Source: Gaiellasilicea sp963850995 | Lineage (GTDB): Bacteria > Actinomycetota > Thermoleophilia > Gaiellales > Gaiellaceae | Assembly (NCBI GenBank): GCA_963850995.1 | Contig: CAWKNQ010000013.1 | Location: forward strand, 248,001-312,000 | DNA: 64,000 nt | Direction of reading: 5' to 3' | Shown: positions 49,828-58,458 of the stretch, one piece after another | Numbering within the stretch: the first letter of the stretch is position 1 | How the letters are laid out: each line of letters begins with the position of its first letter | Made by a program: the position numbers and the translations under genes | The notes under the pieces: generated by a model | The model's database searches: none | What the model was told of the DNA's origin: nothing | What the model saw: the letters and a program-made list of their open reading frames with translations, nothing else

Positions 49828-50108
49828 AGGATCCTCCCTTCCGCTCCGCCGCGTCGGGCGAAGGCGCGAGCGGCACTGGTGACCACGCGCTTCCGGCCAC
49901 CTACGCCGGCGAGATGGCCGGCACCTGACACGTGCACGCGCATAACGTGGTGTTCTCCACTGCCGCAGAAGTTTGTGTCGCAGACGACGGGAGTCGTCCG
50001 AGCCGATCCTCTCACTCCGCAACGAGACGATGCAAGAGGGGGCTCGAGGCCGTTCAGCCGTCCGTGGCAGTGCACATCGGCCTCGACGCGTCCGAAACGG
50101 CGTTGCGA

Positions 50109-50181
50109 TGCGCCCGGCACGATTCGAACGTGCGACCTTTCGCTCCGGAGGCGAACGCTCTATCCCCTGAGCTACGGGCGC
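50109..50181 (-). tRNA. tRNA-Arg(CCG)
   Basis: On the minus strand: acceptor GCGCCCG/CGGGCGC, D arm GCTC/GAGC, anticodon stem TTCGC/GCGAA around CTCCGGA (anticodon CCG), T arm GCACG-TTCGAAT-CGTGC, and discriminator A. CCA is not encoded. No duplicated tRNA end was seen nearby. Confidence 0.96.
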
Positions 50182-50280
50182 CTGGAGAGCACGGAGTGTA
50201 GCGAGGTCGCGCGCGCGTGCTTTCCGTCGCGCACGTCCGTGACGCGCCCGCTTCGCGGCCGCATCGGTTCCGACGCCGGT

Positions 50281-50307
50281 AGAGGGGGGCCGCCGCGGCC
50301 CCCCTCT
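50281..50307 (-). terminator. terminator of the metalloprotease genes
   Basis: AGAGGGGGGCC (50281-50291) and GGCCCCCCTCT (50297-50307) form an 11-bp perfect stem around GCCGC, just beyond the stop of the downstream protease gene on the minus strand. Confidence 0.75.
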
Positions 50308-50317
50308 GCTTTCCGGC

Positions 50318-51259
50318 CTAGTAGCGGCCGGTGCGGTAGTGGATGTACTGAGCCTGCATCCGTGCGGCCTGGCCCGGCGTGAACTGGTCGTAACAGGGGT
50401 CGTCCGAGTAGTCCATGTAGTTGTGGATCGGGTCGAGCCCCGCCTCCTTGACGCAGGTGTCCTTCCCCTCGGGGCAGCCGCTCGTCGGCACGGACATCGC
50501 AGGCGTGTCGTCCACGCGGTCGCCGTCGCCGAGGCAGCCCTTGTCGAAGGTGTGCGCGAGCCCGAGCCAGTGGCCGACCTCGTGCGTGGCCGTGAAGCCG
50601 AGGTTGAAGTTCTCGATGAACCCGCCCGGCACGGTGCCGTAGTGGATGACGATGCCGTCGAGCGTCGCGAACCTGCCGCCGTTGAGCTTGAGGATCGACG
50701 GGTAGTACGCGAAGCCGAGGTTCCCGGCGGCCGTGCCCGTGTAGATGTTGAGTGCGTTCGGGCCACCCTGGCGGAGTGCCGTCTTCGCGGCGATCTCGTC
50801 CGCGAAGTCGTTCATCGTGAACCAGTCGGCGTTGTCGGTGTGGGTGACGCCCTCGAGCTCGAACGAGATGCCCGAGTTGGCGCCCCCGTAGAAGCCGGCG
50901 AAGGACAGGTTGAGCACGTCCATCTGCCGCCGGATCTGCGCGTTCGTGAGGCGCCCGGTGTTGCCGTCCGTGAGCACGTGGATGTATGTCGGGACTGTCA
51001 CGGTGAAGCCCGGCGGGACGTTCGGCGCAAGCCCGCCGTCGTAGTCGGAGTCGCCGACATTGAGGCGCGCCGGTGCGTCGCGGTTCCAGCCCCTGGCCGT
51101 GGACGACGACGCGGTGAGCGCGGTGAGGCTGCTGAACTCGCTTGCCTCGAGGCAGACGGCGCTCGAGGCGGTTGTAGCGTTCGCGCCCGCGCCGGCGGGC
51201 GCCGCCGTGGTCGCGACGAGCGCGAGCGCCCCTATCGCGAGCAGGATGAGTCGCTTCAT
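50318..51259 (-). CDS. secreted M43 (pappalysin-like) zinc metalloprotease, copy 2
   Basis: The protein has 313 residues. A signal peptide (LILLAIGALALVATTAAPAGAG) precedes a metzincin-type domain with the zinc site HEVGHWLGLAHTF (HExxHxxGxxH) and a later Met-turn region HNYMDYSDDPCYDQF. Several cysteines (KGCLGDGD, SGCPEGKDTC, DPC) are shared with the upstream paralogue and with M43 proteins. It probably degrades extracellular proteins. The gene starts 14 bases after its paralogue. Confidence 0.92.
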   Translation of the reverse strand: MKRLILLAIGALALVATTAAPAGAGANATTASSAVCLEASEFSSLTALTASSSTARGWNRDAPARLNVGDSDYDGGLAPNVPPGFTVTVPTYIHVLTDGNTGRLTNAQIRRQMDVLNLSFAGFYGGANSGISFELEGVTHTDNADWFTMNDFADEIAAKTALRQGGPNALNIYTGTAAGNLGFAYYPSILKLNGGRFATLDGIVIHYGTVPGGFIENFNLGFTATHEVGHWLGLAHTFDKGCLGDGDRVDDTPAMSVPTSGCPEGKDTCVKEAGLDPIHNYMDYSDDPCYDQFTPGQAARMQAQYIHYRTGRY

Positions 51260-51273
51260 TCTCTCCCCTTCCT

Positions 51274-52209
51274 CTAGCCGGCCCTGTGGAAGAGCCAGGC
51301 GTCCTGTGCACGGGCGACCTGGCCCGGCGTGAACTCCTCGTAACAGGCGTCGAACGAGTAGTCCATGTAGTTGTGGATCGGGTCCAGTCCGGGCTCGGCG
51401 CACGTGTCCTTGCCCTCGGGGCAGCCGCTCGTCGGCACCTTCATCGGCGGCGTATCGTCGACGAAGTCGCCCTTGGCGTTGCAGCCGCCGAAGAACGTGT
51501 GCTCGAGGTTGAGCCAGTGGCCGACCTCGTGCGTCAGCGTCTGGCCGAGGTCGAACTGGCCCTCGTACGTGTCGGAGGTGCCGGGCATCGCCTCCCAGTC
51601 CGAGACGACGCCGTCGAGGTACAGCTGCGAGTCGGGCAGTCCGGGCAGATACGCCCAGCCGAGGTACGGGCCGGCCGTCGTCGAGTAGACGTTGAGCGTC
51701 TCGAAGCCGCCGCGATGCAGCGCCCGCTTCATGGGCCGCTCGCCGGAGCCGGTGATGCCGCCGTTGAACCAGTCGGCATTGTCCGTCCGGGTCACGCCGA
51801 CGAGCTCGAAGCTGAAGCCCGACCTGGCACCGCCGTAGAAGCCCGCGAATGCGAGGTTGAGCACCGTCATCTGCTCGTCGATCTGCTTCTGGGTGACGTT
51901 GCCGATCTCGCCGTCGGAGACGACGTGGAACCACACCGGCACGGTCGCCCTGAACCCGGGGCCGCCCTTGCCCTTCGCGTTCTCGGGCAGCGCCTCATAG
52001 GTCGCCTTCAGGCTAGGCTCGCGGACGACGTCTCCACCTCGCGCCGTCCGCGAGGTCGCGGTCAGCGAGGCGGTGCTGTCGAAGATCCCCGCGCCGGCCG
52101 CCTCCCCGCCCGCGCATGCTTCGGAGCCACCCGGGCTCGCCGGGACCGGCGCCGCGCCGAGCGCGAGCACGGCGAGCACGATGGTCGCGAGCGCGATCAA
52201 TCGCTTCAT
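51274..52209 (-). CDS. secreted M43 (pappalysin-like) zinc metalloprotease, copy 1
   Basis: The protein has 311 residues. A signal peptide (IALATIVLAVLALGAAPVPASP) is followed by the same domain as the downstream copy: HEVGHWLNLEHTFFGGC supplies the zinc ligands, and HNYMDYSFDACYEEFTPGQ the Met-turn. The two catalytic domains are clearly related over their length, but the propeptide-like N termini have diverged. ATG 52209 follows a G-rich ribosome site. It is divergent from the dipeptide epimerase gene. Confidence 0.92.
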   Translation of the reverse strand: MKRLIALATIVLAVLALGAAPVPASPGGSEACAGGEAAGAGIFDSTASLTATSRTARGGDVVREPSLKATYEALPENAKGKGGPGFRATVPVWFHVVSDGEIGNVTQKQIDEQMTVLNLAFAGFYGGARSGFSFELVGVTRTDNADWFNGGITGSGERPMKRALHRGGFETLNVYSTTAGPYLGWAYLPGLPDSQLYLDGVVSDWEAMPGTSDTYEGQFDLGQTLTHEVGHWLNLEHTFFGGCNAKGDFVDDTPPMKVPTSGCPEGKDTCAEPGLDPIHNYMDYSFDACYEEFTPGQVARAQDAWLFHRAG

Positions 52210-52267
52210 GTATCCCCCCTTACCTGGAACGATGCCGCCGCACCGTAGCGCGATTAGGCTCACGCTG

Positions 52268-53276
52268 ATGGAGCTGACCGCCAGGATCGAAACGTTGCGG
52301 CTGGCGGAGACATTCGTGATCTCGCGCGAGGCCAGCGACGAGGTCGACGTCGTCCAGATCGAGCTCCGGCACGACGGCGTGTCGGGGTTCGGCGAGGCGG
52401 CTCCGATCGAGCACTACGGCGAGTCGGCGTCAACGGCGCTCGCCTACCTCGAGGCGCACGCGCCCCTTCTCGGTGACGACCCGTTCGCGCTCGAGGAAAT
52501 CGAGGCGCGGCTGCCCGAGGGCGAGAATGCCGCCCGGGCCGCGCTGGACGCGGCCCTCCACGACCTGCAGGGAAAGCTCGTCGGCCTCCCTGTTCGCCGG
52601 CTGCTAGGACTGCCCCGCACGGGGCCGCCGACCTCCTGGACGGTCTGGCTCGGGGATCCGGACGACATGGCGCGCCGCGCCGAGCGTGCGGCGGCGCGAT
52701 TCCGGCGCCTGAAGCTGAAGCTCGGCGGCCGCGACGGCCTCGACGTCGAGCGGGTTCGCGCCGTCCGGGGCGTCACCGAGCTGCCGCTGCAAGTGGACGT
52801 GAACGAGGCCTGGTCGCTCGACGAGGCGCTCGAAGTCGCTCCCGCAGCTCGCCGAGCTCGGCGTCGCCTATTGCGAGCAGCCGCTCGCGGCGGGCGACGA
52901 GGGCGGCCCGACGTTGAAGGAGCGCTCGCCGATCCCGATCTACGTCGACGAGGACTGCCACCGGCTCGGCGACGTCGCGGCCTGCGCCGAGATCGCGCAC
53001 GGGATCAACATCAAGCTCGCCAAGTCGGGCGGGATCCGCGAGGCGGTGCGGATGGCGCACGCCGCACGCGCGCTCGGGCTCGGCGTGATGCTCGGCTGCA
53101 TGGTGGAGTCGGGGCTCGGGATCGCCGCCGGCTGCGTGGTCGCGCCGCTCTGCGACCACGTCGACCTCGACGGGAACCTCCTGCTGGCGGAGGACCCCTG
53201 GCAAGGTGTTTCGCTGGTCGACGGCGTCCAGGTTCCCGCGGACCGGCCGGGGTTGGGTGTGTGGAACGGCTCCTGA
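52268..53276 (+). CDS. dipeptide epimerase (L-Ala-D/L-Glu epimerase-like, enolase superfamily), one-base frame break
   Basis: The barrel enzyme carries the expected acid/base and metal residues: KLKLGG, VDVNEAW, then in the second frame YCEQPL, VDEDCH and IKLAKSGG. Frame changes near 52837 (GAAGTCGCTC), where one surplus base separates SLDEALEV from LPQLAELGVAYCEQPL. With it removed the protein has about 335 residues. Such epimerases act on murein-derived L-Ala-D-Glu. The 3' end overlaps the DUF1611 gene by 16 bases, and that partner family is the usual companion. Confidence 0.88.
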
Positions 53277-54280
53277 TCCTCGCCGAGGGCTTCTCCGGCG
53301 ATCCGCACTACGGGAAGACGGCGCGCGGCGTGCTCGCGTACGGCGAGCGGCCCGTCGTCGCGCTGCTCGACTCGACCCGGACCGGTGAGCAGCAGGACGG
53401 CGTCCCGATCGTCGGCTCCGTGGACGACGCGCTCGCCTTCGAGCCGACGACCGCCCTCGTCGGCGTCGCCACCCAGGGCGGTCGCTTCCCTCCCGCCTGG
53501 CGCGCGCTCCTGCGCGAGGCGATCTCGAGCGGCCTGCACGTCGAGAACGGCTTGCACGAGTTCCTCGACGCGGACGAGGAGCTGAGCGCGCTCGCGGCGC
53601 AGCACCGCGTCGAGCTGCGCGACCTGCGGCGGCCACCGGCGGGCCTCAACGTGCCGACGGGCGCCAACCTGGAGCTGCCGGTGCGTACGGTGCTCACGGT
53701 CGGCTCGGACTGCGCGATCGGGAAGATGACCGTCTCGCTCGAGCTCGACCGTGCCGCCCAGGCCAGGGGGCTCGCGTCGCGCTTCGTCCCGACGGGGCAG
53801 ACCGGGATCGCGATCGCCGGCTGGGGGATCGCCGTCGACGCCGTCGTCTCCGACTTCCTCGCCGGCGCGACCGAGCAGCTGGTCGTCGAGGGGCACGCGC
53901 GCGGGGGAGAGCTGCTCATGGTCGAGGGCCAGGGCTCGCTCATCCACCCTGCCTACTCCGGCGTCACGCTCGGGCTTCTCCACGGCGCCGCGCCGCACGC
54001 GCTCGTCCTCTGCCACATGGCGGGGGAGCGCGAGATCGAGGGCTATCCGGGGCACCCGATCCTTCCGCTGCCGGAGCTGGTCGAGCTGCACGAGCGGATG
54101 TCGCTGCCGGCCCGCCCGGCCAAGGTGGCGGCGATCGCCCTGAACACACGTCTGCTGGGCGAGGACGAGGCGCACGAGGCCGTGGCGGAAACTGCCGCCG
54201 AGACCGGGCTCCCGGTGGACGATCCGGTCCGCTTCGGCCCCGAGCGCCTGCTCGACGCAGTGCTGGCGAGTCTCCCTTGA
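53261..54280 (+). CDS. dgcN: DUF1611 P-loop protein (DgcN-like)
   Basis: The protein has 339 residues from GTG 53261. The P-loop-like VGSDCAIGKMTVSLEL, FVPTGQTGIAIAGWGIAVDAV, and the later EGQGSLIHPAYSGVTLGLLH are DUF1611 features. Members paired with a dipeptide epimerase (DgcA) take part in D-glutamate/D-amino-acid-dipeptide metabolism (DgcN). The tight overlap with the epimerase supports this assignment. Confidence 0.85.
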   Translation: MERLLILAEGFSGDPHYGKTARGVLAYGERPVVALLDSTRTGEQQDGVPIVGSVDDALAFEPTTALVGVATQGGRFPPAWRALLREAISSGLHVENGLHEFLDADEELSALAAQHRVELRDLRRPPAGLNVPTGANLELPVRTVLTVGSDCAIGKMTVSLELDRAAQARGLASRFVPTGQTGIAIAGWGIAVDAVVSDFLAGATEQLVVEGHARGGELLMVEGQGSLIHPAYSGVTLGLLHGAAPHALVLCHMAGEREIEGYPGHPILPLPELVELHERMSLPARPAKVAAIALNTRLLGEDEAHEAVAETAAETGLPVDDPVRFGPERLLDAVLASLP

Positions 54281-54283
54281 CAG

Positions 54284-54297
54284 CGAACACGTGTTCG
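54284..54297. promoter_or_regulatory. SOS (LexA) box 1
   Basis: CGAACACGTGTTCG is a perfect palindrome of the actinobacterial/Gram-positive SOS type (CGAAC-N4-GTTCG). It lies upstream of the LysM gene, just after the DUF1611 stop. Confidence 0.8.
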
Positions 54298-54307
54298 TGC
54301 ATCATGG

Positions 54308-54321
54308 CGAACACATGTTCG
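54308..54321. promoter_or_regulatory. SOS (LexA) box 2, over the LysM start codon
   Basis: CGAACACATGTTCG is a second perfect SOS-type box, 24 bp from the first (centre to centre). Its central ATG is the likely start of the LysM protein, so LexA would block both promoter access and the start region. Confidence 0.8.
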
Positions 54322-54551
54322 TTCGCCTACTTCTCGTCGCAGCGCTCGCAGTCTTCCTCTGGGCCGCGTTCGCGCGCTCGTCCGACGCATCCGGGCCGGA
54401 GCAACGCTATGTCGTCCGGCCGTACGACACGCTCTGGTCGATCGCGGCGAGGGATTACGCCGATCCGCGCCAAGGGGTCTGGGAGATTGCGGAGCGGAAC
54501 GGCCTGAAGGGGGCGACGATCGTCCCGGGCCAGGTCCTCGTGCTCCCCTAA
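54315..54551 (+). CDS. SOS-controlled TM + LysM protein (YneA/ChiZ-like division inhibitor candidate)
   Basis: The protein has 78 residues from ATG 54315. One N-terminal membrane helix (LLLVAALAVFLWAAFA), a short linker and one LysM domain (YVVRPYDTLWSIAARDYADP to PGQVLVLP) reproduce the layout of Bacillus YneA and mycobacterial ChiZ, which are LexA-regulated cell-division inhibitors. It lies directly behind two SOS boxes. In other bacteria such genes sit next to lexA; lexA is not in this window. The inferred role is arresting septation during DNA damage. Confidence 0.82.
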   Translation: MFVRLLLVAALAVFLWAAFARSSDASGPEQRYVVRPYDTLWSIAARDYADPRQGVWEIAERNGLKGATIVPGQVLVLP

Positions 54552-54584
54552 GACCTCAGTTAAGGGCCGCCGTAGACTCACGTC

Positions 54585-55562
54585 GTGGATCTCGACGTGA
54601 TCTTTCTCGGCACGGCCGGCTCGATGCCGACCGCGCGGCGCTCGCCTTCGGCGACGCTCGTCCGCCGCGGCGGCGAACGGCTCCTCTTCGACTGCGCCGA
54701 GGGAACGCAGCGACAGCTGCTGCGCTCGGACATCGGGCTGGTCGACCTCGAGGAGATCTTCTTCACGCACTTCCACGCCGATCATTTCCTCGGTCTCCCC
54801 GGGATGCTCAAGACGTTCGCGCTCCGGGGGCGGGAGGTGCCGCTCGCCCTGTACGGCCCCCGCGGGCTCGGCGCGCTGCTGCGCTCGCTGCAGGGGGTCG
54901 TCGGCCGCCTCGCGTACGAGGTCGCCGTCGTCGAAGTCGCCCCCGACGCCGTGCTCACGCGCGACGGCTATGAACTGCGCACGTTCGCTGTCCGCCACGG
55001 CCGGGACGCGCTCGGCTATGCCCTCGTCGAAGAGGAACGGCCGGGCCGCTTCGACGTCGCGACGGCCGACGCGCTCGGCGTCCCGTTCGGGCCTGAGCGC
55101 GGCCTGCTGCAAGAGGGGCAGGAAGTGACGCTCTCGGACGGCCGCGTCGTCACGCCGCAGCAGGTGCTCGGGGAGGCGCGACCGGGCCGCAAGGTCGTCC
55201 TCACCGGCGACACGGCGCCCTCGGACGGCGTCGTCGAAGCGGCGCTCGGCGCCGACCTGCTCGTGCACGAGGCGACCTTCTGCGAGGACGAGGCAGAGCG
55301 CGCTCGCGAGACCGAGCATTCGACCGCTCTCGAGGCGGCACGGGTCGCGCTCGACGCAGGCGTCCGGCTGCTCGCGCTCACGCATCTCTCGAGCCGCTAC
55401 GGCGGCGGCGACGTCGAGCGGGAGGCGAGGACGGTCTTCCCCGACACCGTCGTCCCACGTGACTTCGACCTGATCGAGATTCCTTTCCAGGAGCGGGGCG
55501 GCCCGGAGCTCGTGAAGAGCGGCGCACGCTTGCCGCGGGCTGAAGTACGCTCCGTCACATGA
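54585..55562 (+). CDS. rnz: ribonuclease Z
   Basis: The protein has 325 residues. It removes the 3' trailer of tRNA precursors. The metallo-beta-lactamase site THFHADHFLGLPG is intact, as are the LTGDTAPSD and HEATF (late His/Asp) motifs and the tRNA-clamping exosite region. Start GTG 54585. The stop overlaps the next gene (ATGA), so the two are coupled. Confidence 0.95.
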   Translation: MDLDVIFLGTAGSMPTARRSPSATLVRRGGERLLFDCAEGTQRQLLRSDIGLVDLEEIFFTHFHADHFLGLPGMLKTFALRGREVPLALYGPRGLGALLRSLQGVVGRLAYEVAVVEVAPDAVLTRDGYELRTFAVRHGRDALGYALVEEERPGRFDVATADALGVPFGPERGLLQEGQEVTLSDGRVVTPQQVLGEARPGRKVVLTGDTAPSDGVVEAALGADLLVHEATFCEDEAERARETEHSTALEAARVALDAGVRLLALTHLSSRYGGGDVEREARTVFPDTVVPRDFDLIEIPFQERGGPELVKSGARLPRAEVRSVT

Positions 55563-55771
55563 CGCGCATGGTGCAGGTCGCCGTCGCAGGGGACGTCGCC
55601 GAGGGCGAGGAGCTTCAGTCGATCCTCTCGACCGCGGGAATCGAGTCTGAGCTGCACCCGGAAGACGAGGCCGACGCGCTCGCCGTGCTCGTTCCCGAGT
55701 CCTCCATCGAGGCGGCGCAAGACGCGATCGAGGCGCTGACCGAGCCCGACGAGTTGATTTCAGAGCCGTAA
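55559..55771 (+). CDS. DUF2007-type putative signal-transducing protein
   Basis: The protein has 70 residues, with a single ferredoxin-like domain: VQVAVAGDVAEGEELQSILS, IESELHPEDEADALAVLVPE. ATG 55559 overlaps the rnz stop by four bases. Members are small proteins found in many phyla without a firm function. Confidence 0.85.
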   Translation: MTRMVQVAVAGDVAEGEELQSILSTAGIESELHPEDEADALAVLVPESSIEAAQDAIEALTEPDELISEP

Positions 55772-55778
55772 CGGTCTC

Positions 55779-57800
55779 TTAGCTGCGGGCGAACTCGAGC
55801 CGAGTCGAGCCGATCAGGCCAGGGCTGACCAGCTCGAAGACGCACGTCGAGTTCCGGTCGGCGTCTGCGGGCGCGTAGATCGTGCCGTTCCAGACCTCGT
55901 CGGTGGCGATCTCCGGTCGGCCGACCGTCAGCCCGTTCGCCCGCAGCTCGAGGGGCGTTCCCTGCTTTCCCAGCAGCGTCAGCTCCAGCCTGCCGCCGCC
56001 GCAGCGGTAGGCCGTGATCTCCGCCCGGCCGAGGATGTCCCCGTTCGGCTGCACACCGGTGCGCCACGTGCTGAGCCGAAGCGGCGCCTCGGCCCGCCAG
56101 AGCGCGAGCCCGGCCTGGTCGGTCGAACGAGGCGCCTGGGCGATCCGCTCACCCGCGAGCTCGAGCTCCGCCGGGGCGACGACGAGCCCCGGGGGGACAC
56201 GCCCGTCGGAGCTCTGGAGCACACCGTCCGCGCGCAGCTCGAGTCCCTCCGGGATCAGCGGAGCGACCGGGGCAGCACCGCCCAGCCGGGCGACCGCACC
56301 GATGCTGCGGTTCCAGAAGGCCTGCTTCCACACTCCGACGGGAAACGCGGAGCCGTGTAGGTAGGTCACCGAGCCGGCCGCGGCCCGGTCGAGCCAGCGG
56401 GGGTCACCGGTGTCGAAGACCCACGCGCGGTCGAGTCGCGAGAGCCGCGCGATCTCGCGCGTGGACGCGGCTGAGAGCCCGACGAGCACGATCGCGACGA
56501 GCGCCGGCAGAACAACCTTCGCGCGCCGGGGGACGAACACGGCCGCCGCCACGAGCGCGGCCGCCGAGAGCGGGAAGACCACCTCGAGCGTGGAAGTCGA
56601 GGTCGCCTCGGCGAGACGCCAAAGCGGGATGAAGCTGAAGGCGTCGAGCGCGGCCTCCTGCACGGCGAGGCGCGCGACCGGCATGAGGACGACGGGTGCT
56701 GCGATCGCAAATGCCGCGATTGCCGTCCAGGGCCCAGGACGCGGCACGCCGCGCCGGAGCCAGAGGCCGAGGACGAGGAAGAGCGGCGGCGCGACAGTGA
56801 GCAGCTCCCGCTCCGCGATGTGCTCGACCCAGCGCGAGGCAAAGACTCCGACCTCGAGCGCGACCGAGACCGTCCAGGCGGCCGCCGTCGCCACGAGCGC
56901 CTGCGCGGCCGGGTCGCGTTCGCGCCCGCCCGCGCACTCGGCCACCATCGCTGCGAGCGCGACGAGCGGGATCCCCGCCACGAGCACGAAGATGCCGCCC
57001 AGATGCCAGACGACGGTCTTGGCAGCGTCGCCGACCTCGTACCCGCCCGTTGCGGCCGCATAGACACCGAAGACGTCGCTCCAACGCCCGGCGAGCGCAA
57101 AGGCGGCGACGACGGCCGCGACGAGGATCGCGGTCGTTGCCAGCAGCCGTTTCTGCCGTCGCGCCGGCCCCAGCCCGCGCGCGAACCAGCACTGGCCCGC
57201 GACGGCGAGGACAACGGCCGGCACGAGCGCAGCGGCGCGGACGTGGGTCAGCAGGGCGAGCGCGGCCGTTCCCAGGAAAAGCGCCTGATGGAGCGGCGTT
57301 GGGCGGGCGAGCATGGTCGCCATCGCCGCGAGGGCGAGCGTCGTGAGCGGGTACACCGCTGCTTCGCTCATCACGAGACCCGAGTAGGCAAGCCCCGGAA
57401 CGGCAACCGTGAGTGCGGCGGCGACGAGTGCCCACGTCGCGCCGAGCGGTTTTCGCCCCCAGAGGTAGACGACGACGGCCGTCGCGGACATCGCGACCGC
57501 CTGGAACGCCTGCACGAGCTCGACCCCGAGCGCGAGGTCGCCGAGGGTGAGCGGCCAGCCGATCAGCGCGGGATAGAGCAGCGAGTAGCCCCAGCCGTCC
57601 GCGCCCAGAAGCGTCGGCGTGCCGGTTTCCCAGAGTGACCGGCCGAGCAGCGCGTAGATCGACTCGTCCGGCGCGATCCAGGGCACCTCGAAGCCCCGGC
57701 CGGCCGCGTAGCGCGCGACGGCCGATGCGGTGACGAGCAGCGCGAGCGCCGCAGTGGCTGCGTGTCGTCGGAGAGCGATCGGAGTGAGTATCGCTCGCAC
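55779..57800 (-). CDS. polytopic membrane glycosyltransferase-like protein (GT-C/PMT type)
   Basis: The protein has 673 residues and a dozen or more membrane helices in the first 460. The acidic motif IAPDESIYALLGRSLWETG in the first external loop is the GT-C signature place (DE). The helices are followed by a soluble C-terminal domain of about 200 residues rich in beta structure. Such enzymes use polyprenyl-phosphate sugars to glycosylate lipids or proteins outside the membrane; the acceptor is unknown. Confidence 0.8.
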   Translation of the reverse strand: MRAILTPIALRRHAATAALALLVTASAVARYAAGRGFEVPWIAPDESIYALLGRSLWETGTPTLLGADGWGYSLLYPALIGWPLTLGDLALGVELVQAFQAVAMSATAVVVYLWGRKPLGATWALVAAALTVAVPGLAYSGLVMSEAAVYPLTTLALAAMATMLARPTPLHQALFLGTAALALLTHVRAAALVPAVVLAVAGQCWFARGLGPARRQKRLLATTAILVAAVVAAFALAGRWSDVFGVYAAATGGYEVGDAAKTVVWHLGGIFVLVAGIPLVALAAMVAECAGGRERDPAAQALVATAAAWTVSVALEVGVFASRWVEHIAERELLTVAPPLFLVLGLWLRRGVPRPGPWTAIAAFAIAAPVVLMPVARLAVQEAALDAFSFIPLWRLAEATSTSTLEVVFPLSAAALVAAAVFVPRRAKVVLPALVAIVLVGLSAASTREIARLSRLDRAWVFDTGDPRWLDRAAAGSVTYLHGSAFPVGVWKQAFWNRSIGAVARLGGAAPVAPLIPEGLELRADGVLQSSDGRVPPGLVVAPAELELAGERIAQAPRSTDQAGLALWRAEAPLRLSTWRTGVQPNGDILGRAEITAYRCGGGRLELTLLGKQGTPLELRANGLTVGRPEIATDEVWNGTIYAPADADRNSTCVFELVSPGLIGSTRLEFARS

Positions 57801-57833
57801 CCGTCCGGCAAGGGCGCTAGGATCCCGCCCGAC

Positions 57834-57866
57834 CCTTTAACCCGGTCCTGCGAGGCCGGAAAGGAG
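57834..57866 (+). promoter_or_regulatory. PyrR-binding RNA element overlapping the pyrR ribosome site
   Basis: The transcript would read CCTTT-AACCCGG-TCCTGCGAGG-CCGG-AAAGGAG. The loop TCCTGCGAGG matches the conserved PyrR-binding core (UCC-N-G-N-GAGG). CCGG/CCGG and CCTTT/AAAGG close the hairpin, and the last arm is the Shine-Dalgarno of pyrR (ATG at 57871). PyrR with UMP/UTP would stabilise the hairpin and repress translation of the operon, as in mycobacterial-type PyrR control. Confidence 0.8.
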
Positions 57867-57870
57867 CGGA

Positions 57871-58458
57871 ATGAGCACGCACGTCCCGGACCGCACGGGG
57901 GCGAAGATCCTGCTGGACGCACCGGCGCTCGGCCGCACGCTCTCGCGGATCGCGCACGAGATCATCGAGCGCAACGACGATCTCGACCGGTTGGCGCTCG
58001 TCGGCATCCACACGCGCGGCGTCCCGCTCGCGGAACGCCTGGCTGCCCTGATCGAGGAGCGGAGCGGGGAGGAGGTCGCGCTCGGCGCGGTCGACATCAC
58101 CTTCCATCGCGACGACATCGGTTCACATGTGAGACGGCCCGGCGTGGAGCAGCCTGTCGTCCATGCGACGGCTGTCGACTTCGAGCTCGGCGGCACGACC
58201 TGCGTCCTCGTCGACGACGTGCTCTACACCGGGCGCACGATCCGAGCCGCGATCGAGACGCTCTTCGAGCGCGGCCGCCCGGCGCGCGTCCAGCTCGCGG
58301 TCCTGGTCGACCGCGGGCACCGAGAGCTGCCGATTCGCCCGGACTACGTGGGCAAGAACCTGCCGACCGCCCGGAGCGAGCGGATCCAGGTCGAGCTCGA
58401 GGAGATCGACGGCGTCGACAGGGTGCTCCTGGTTGCGGCACCCGAGGAGCAGATGTGA
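57871..58458 (+). CDS. pyrR: bifunctional pyrimidine operon regulator PyrR / uracil phosphoribosyltransferase
   Basis: The protein has 195 residues. The PRPP loop VLVDDVLYTGRTIRAAI and the RNA-binding face (VGIHTRGVPLAERL, TFHRDDIGSHV, LPIRPDYVGKNLPTA) are all present. It senses UMP/UTP and represses the pyr operon; the hairpin just upstream is its target. The end overlaps pyrB (GTGA). Confidence 0.96.
   Translation: MSTHVPDRTGAKILLDAPALGRTLSRIAHEIIERNDDLDRLALVGIHTRGVPLAERLAALIEERSGEEVALGAVDITFHRDDIGSHVRRPGVEQPVVHATAVDFELGGTTCVLVDDVLYTGRTIRAAIETLFERGRPARVQLAVLVDRGHRELPIRPDYVGKNLPTARSERIQVELEEIDGVDRVLLVAAPEEQM

Noticed and set aside
49990..50108. Integration duplicate next to tRNA-Arg(CCG)
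   Set aside because: The G-rich text near 50040 does not match the tRNA end over any useful length.
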